Assembly (NCBI GenBank): GCA_036399695.1
Contig: DASWMP010000089.1
Location: 1-7,179, forward strand
Source of the DNA: DASVEE01 sp036399695
GTDB taxonomy: Bacteria; Acidobacteriota; Thermoanaerobaculia; Gp7-AA8
Length of the DNA: 7,179 bases
Reading direction: 5' to 3'
The position numbers and the translations under genes are program-made. The first letter of the stretch is position 1. Every line of letters starts with the position of its first letter. The notes beneath the pieces were generated by a model. That model was not told where the DNA came from and made no database searches. It was given only the letters and a program-made list of their open reading frames with translations. Below, piece after piece: positions 5,639 to 7,179 of this stretch.

Positions 5639-6350
5639 TCAACAGCAGGTTGCCACGCGACATCACGGACGCACTGCGCACGTCGCCGCCGGCTTCTTTC
5701 CAGATGTAGTAGTAGAGGTTGACGAGGTCGGAGACGGAGCGGGAGTAGGAGACGGAGGCGATGCCGAAGGCCGTGGACCGGTCGTCGAACTCGGCGGAGG
5801 TGCGCTGTGAGCCGTGCCGGAAGTACTCCTCCCGGATGAGCGGATGGAACCGCGCGCTGCGGGCGAAGGTCTTGTCGAGGTAGGTGTTGAGCTGAAAGTG
5901 GCGGTCCAGTCCGTAGAAGACCGTCGGAAACTTCGGCAGCCGTCGCTCGAAGTAGCGCGTGTAGTCGTCGTACGAGAAGGCCAGGCGCGCGTCGTCGGGG
6001 ACGACGTGGAACGGATTGTTGGCGTCGGCGATGTAGTGGGCGAGCATGCCCAGGTTCTCGACGACGTCCTGCATCGGCCGCTTGCCGCGGATCATCTGGG
6101 CGATGTTCTTCGTGTCGCGCTCGATCTTCGCCCGGAGCTGGGTGCGGCGATGGCTGTCGCTGCCCTCGTCGGCGCGCGCACGCTCGAGCCCGCGCAGGTA
6201 GTCGGATTCGAAGCGGTTGATGACGAGGCGCATGTCCGGGGGAGCGAGCGCGGCCGCTTTCGTGGCGATTTTCTTGTCGGAAGTAGCAGTCCACGCGGAG
6301 GCGGTCAGGGGGAGAAATGCGAGGACGAGGACGATTCCGAGGCGCTTCAT
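5628..6350 (-). CDS. Secreted zinc phospholipase C / S1-P1 nuclease-like protein
   Basis: A 240-residue protein with a signal peptide (MKR, hydrophobic LGIVLVLAFLPL, TASA) that would be cleaved after A19. Cleavage leaves W20 as the first mature residue, the position at which an N-terminal Trp binds zinc in Bacillus cereus phospholipase C and P1 nuclease. AHYIADANNPFH contains H105, D109 and H115, with the same spacing as H118-D122-H128 of that enzyme. Other zinc ligands are less clear: no His follows W20 at the usual place (SDKK), and the expected later HxxxE is not evident (the region reads SYDDYTRYFE). The protein may bind fewer metals or belong to a divergent subfamily. The ATG at 6350 is chosen over upstream starts at 6407 and 6365 because it gives a clean signal peptide and has GAGGG about 6 nt upstream. 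Its 3' end overlaps purH by 11 nt; a secreted hydrolase is an unusual partner for a purine gene. Likely substrate (phospholipid or nucleic acid) unknown. Confidence 0.75.
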   Translation of the reverse strand: MKRLGIVLVLAFLPLTASAWTATSDKKIATKAAALAPPDMRLVINRFESDYLRGLERARADEGSDSHRRTQLRAKIERDTKNIAQMIRGKRPMQDVVENLGMLAHYIADANNPFHVVPDDARLAFSYDDYTRYFERRLPKFPTVFYGLDRHFQLNTYLDKTFARSARFHPLIREEYFRHGSQRTSAEFDDRSTAFGIASVSYSRSVSDLVNLYYYIWKEAGGDVRSASVMSRGNLLLNAN

Positions 6351-6373
6351 TGTTTGCCCTCGCATCGTAGCGT

Positions 6374-6982
6374 ATGACTCCCGAGTTTGCAGCCCACCTC
6401 GCGGCACTCCGCGCCTGCCGCGCCTGCCCTAAAGTCGAAGGCCACCCGATCGTCGGCGCGGTCGAGCAGGCGCGCGTGATGCTCGTCGGCCAGGCCCCCG
6501 GCCCGCGTGAAGCGCTCCACGAGCGCCCCTTCGCCTACACGGCCGGCAAGCGGATGTTCGGCTGGTTCGCCCAATACCTCGGCATCACCGAAGCCGACTG
6601 GCGCAACTCCGTCCACATCGGCGCCGTCATCCGCTGCTTCCCCGGCCGCGACGCCAAAGCCGGCGGCGACCGCGTCCCCGACGCGTTCGAGATCGCCCAA
6701 TGCGGCCGGCACCTCGACCGCGAGCTGCAGCTCATCCGGCCAGGGCTGGTGATCGCGGTAGGGACGCTGGCCTCGACGCAGCTTCTCGGCATTGCGCAGT
6801 TGAAAGACGCGGTGGGGGTGCTGCACCGACTGACCCGCGCGGGACAGACCTGCGACGTGGTGGTGCTCCCGCATCCCTCGGGCCGATCGACCTGGCTGAA
6901 CAAACCGGAGAACCTGGCGCTGCTCGAGCGCTCGATGGAGCTGATCCGCGAGCACGACGCGTTCCGGGAGACGTTCGGATAA
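6374..6982 (+). CDS. Uracil-DNA glycosylase superfamily protein, 4Fe-4S type (family 4/5-like)
   Basis: A 202-residue cytoplasmic protein. Four cysteines, C15, C18, C88 and C110, have the spacing (CxxC, then two single Cys about 20 apart) of the 4Fe-4S cluster in family 4 and 5 uracil-DNA glycosylases. Motif A is VGQAPGPRE (38-46), compared with GEAPGxxE in family 4, and supplies the water-activating region; the pyrimidine-pocket segment RPFAYTAGKRMFGWF follows (51-65). Motif B, HPSGRSTWLN (167-176), is the DNA-intercalating/leaving-group loop. The expected role is removal of uracil from DNA at the start of base excision repair. Gln40 in motif A and the extended HPSG-S-W-N loop suggest a subfamily distinct from classical family 4, so the exact base specificity is open. 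ATG 6374 is the first possible start after the stop at 6368, lies upstream of the needed CxxC, and has no clear ribosome binding site. Only 23 nt separate it from the divergent start at 6350. Confidence 0.88.
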   Translation: MTPEFAAHLAALRACRACPKVEGHPIVGAVEQARVMLVGQAPGPREALHERPFAYTAGKRMFGWFAQYLGITEADWRNSVHIGAVIRCFPGRDAKAGGDRVPDAFEIAQCGRHLDRELQLIRPGLVIAVGTLASTQLLGIAQLKDAVGVLHRLTRAGQTCDVVVLPHPSGRSTWLNKPENLALLERSMELIREHDAFRETFG

Positions 6983-7080
6983 GCGCGATCGAATCTCGGA
7001 CTGCTGGCGAAAGGAGGGTGTCTCAAAACGGAGCGCACACACTCTGATGGCCTGATTAGAAACCGGCGCCTGCGGGCGCA

Positions 7081-7178
7081 GACAGACAAGAGTGTCTGTC
7101 CCACATTGCAGGCCAGCGTGCCCGCGGGTGCCCGATATTCGGCGGAATCTGAATGTGGGACAGACACTCCTGTCTGTC
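7081..7178. repeat. Dispersed inverted repeat, 27-bp arms each forming a hairpin
   Basis: Positions 7081-7107 are the reverse complement of 7152-7178 with one difference in 27 (A7089 against C7170). Each arm is itself a perfect hairpin, GACAGACA/TGTCTGTC with a 4-nt loop (7081-7088 with 7093-7100; 7159-7166 with 7171-7178), followed or preceded by CCCACATT or its complement. A further hairpin GCGCC/GGCGC (7066-7070 with 7075-7079) lies just outside. The stretch 6983-7179 holds no gene that I can support. From memory, the translated form VGQTLLSV is a frequent spurious ORF in Acidobacteriota- and Verrucomicrobia-type genomes, which supports a dispersed repeat family. The element may continue beyond the window. 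Confidence 0.85.
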
Positions 7179-7179
7179 C

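Noticed and set aside
4811..5722. + strand open frame opposite purH
   Set aside because: Low-complexity Val/Leu/Arg/Asp translation with no motif; purH on the other strand is certain.
7011..7049. AAGGAGGG at 7011 as a ribosome binding site for a new gene
   Set aside because: No start codon at suitable spacing opens a meaningful frame; the nearest ATG (7047) is about 30 nt away and runs into the repeat.

Overview
The window is GC-rich, compactly coded bacterial chromosome. Strong C/G bias at wobble positions, long spurious antisense open frames and several families of dispersed palindromic repeats suit a soil or sediment bacterium of the Acidobacteriota type. That placement is an impression from sequence style; there is no rRNA or other firm marker gene here.

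Left half, + strand (246-3944). Four genes form a likely operon: a small AhpD/carboxymuconolactone-decarboxylase-like protein (246-578), a two-Rossmann FAD/NAD(P) oxidoreductase (583-1767), a radical SAM protein with six extra C-terminal cysteines (1746-2633), and a metallophosphoesterase-fold protein whose first metal site has been lost (2821-3597). The first three genes are tightly packed (4-nt gap, then a 22-nt overlap). The fourth is separated by a 150-bp element built from heptanucleotide repeats arranged as nested inverted repeats. A short Thr/Gly-rich lipoprotein gene (3627-3944) follows and may be co-transcribed. The gene set suggests a redox plus radical modification pathway on a small molecule or peptide. 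I do not recognise the complete four-gene combination, and it is the best candidate here for an undescribed system. The AhpD-like protein resembles, from memory, peroxidase-like proteins found beside arsenosugar/selenium-type radical SAM genes, but the radical SAM protein here does not look like ArsS.

Middle (3952-4107). A 156-bp palindrome with 44-bp arms and two internal hairpins fills the space between the lipoprotein gene and the convergent purH. One internal hairpin followed by T4 could terminate the left-hand operon.

Right half. On the - strand, a secreted protein with a zinc phospholipase C / P1 nuclease-like HxxxDxxxxxH motif (6350 to 5628) overlaps by 11 nt the start of purH (5638 to 4106), the bifunctional enzyme for the last two steps of IMP synthesis. 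Divergent from them, only 23 nt away, is a 4Fe-4S uracil-DNA glycosylase-type gene (6374-6982). The window ends in a dispersed inverted repeat (7081-7178). No tRNA, rRNA, CRISPR array, transposase or riboswitch was seen.
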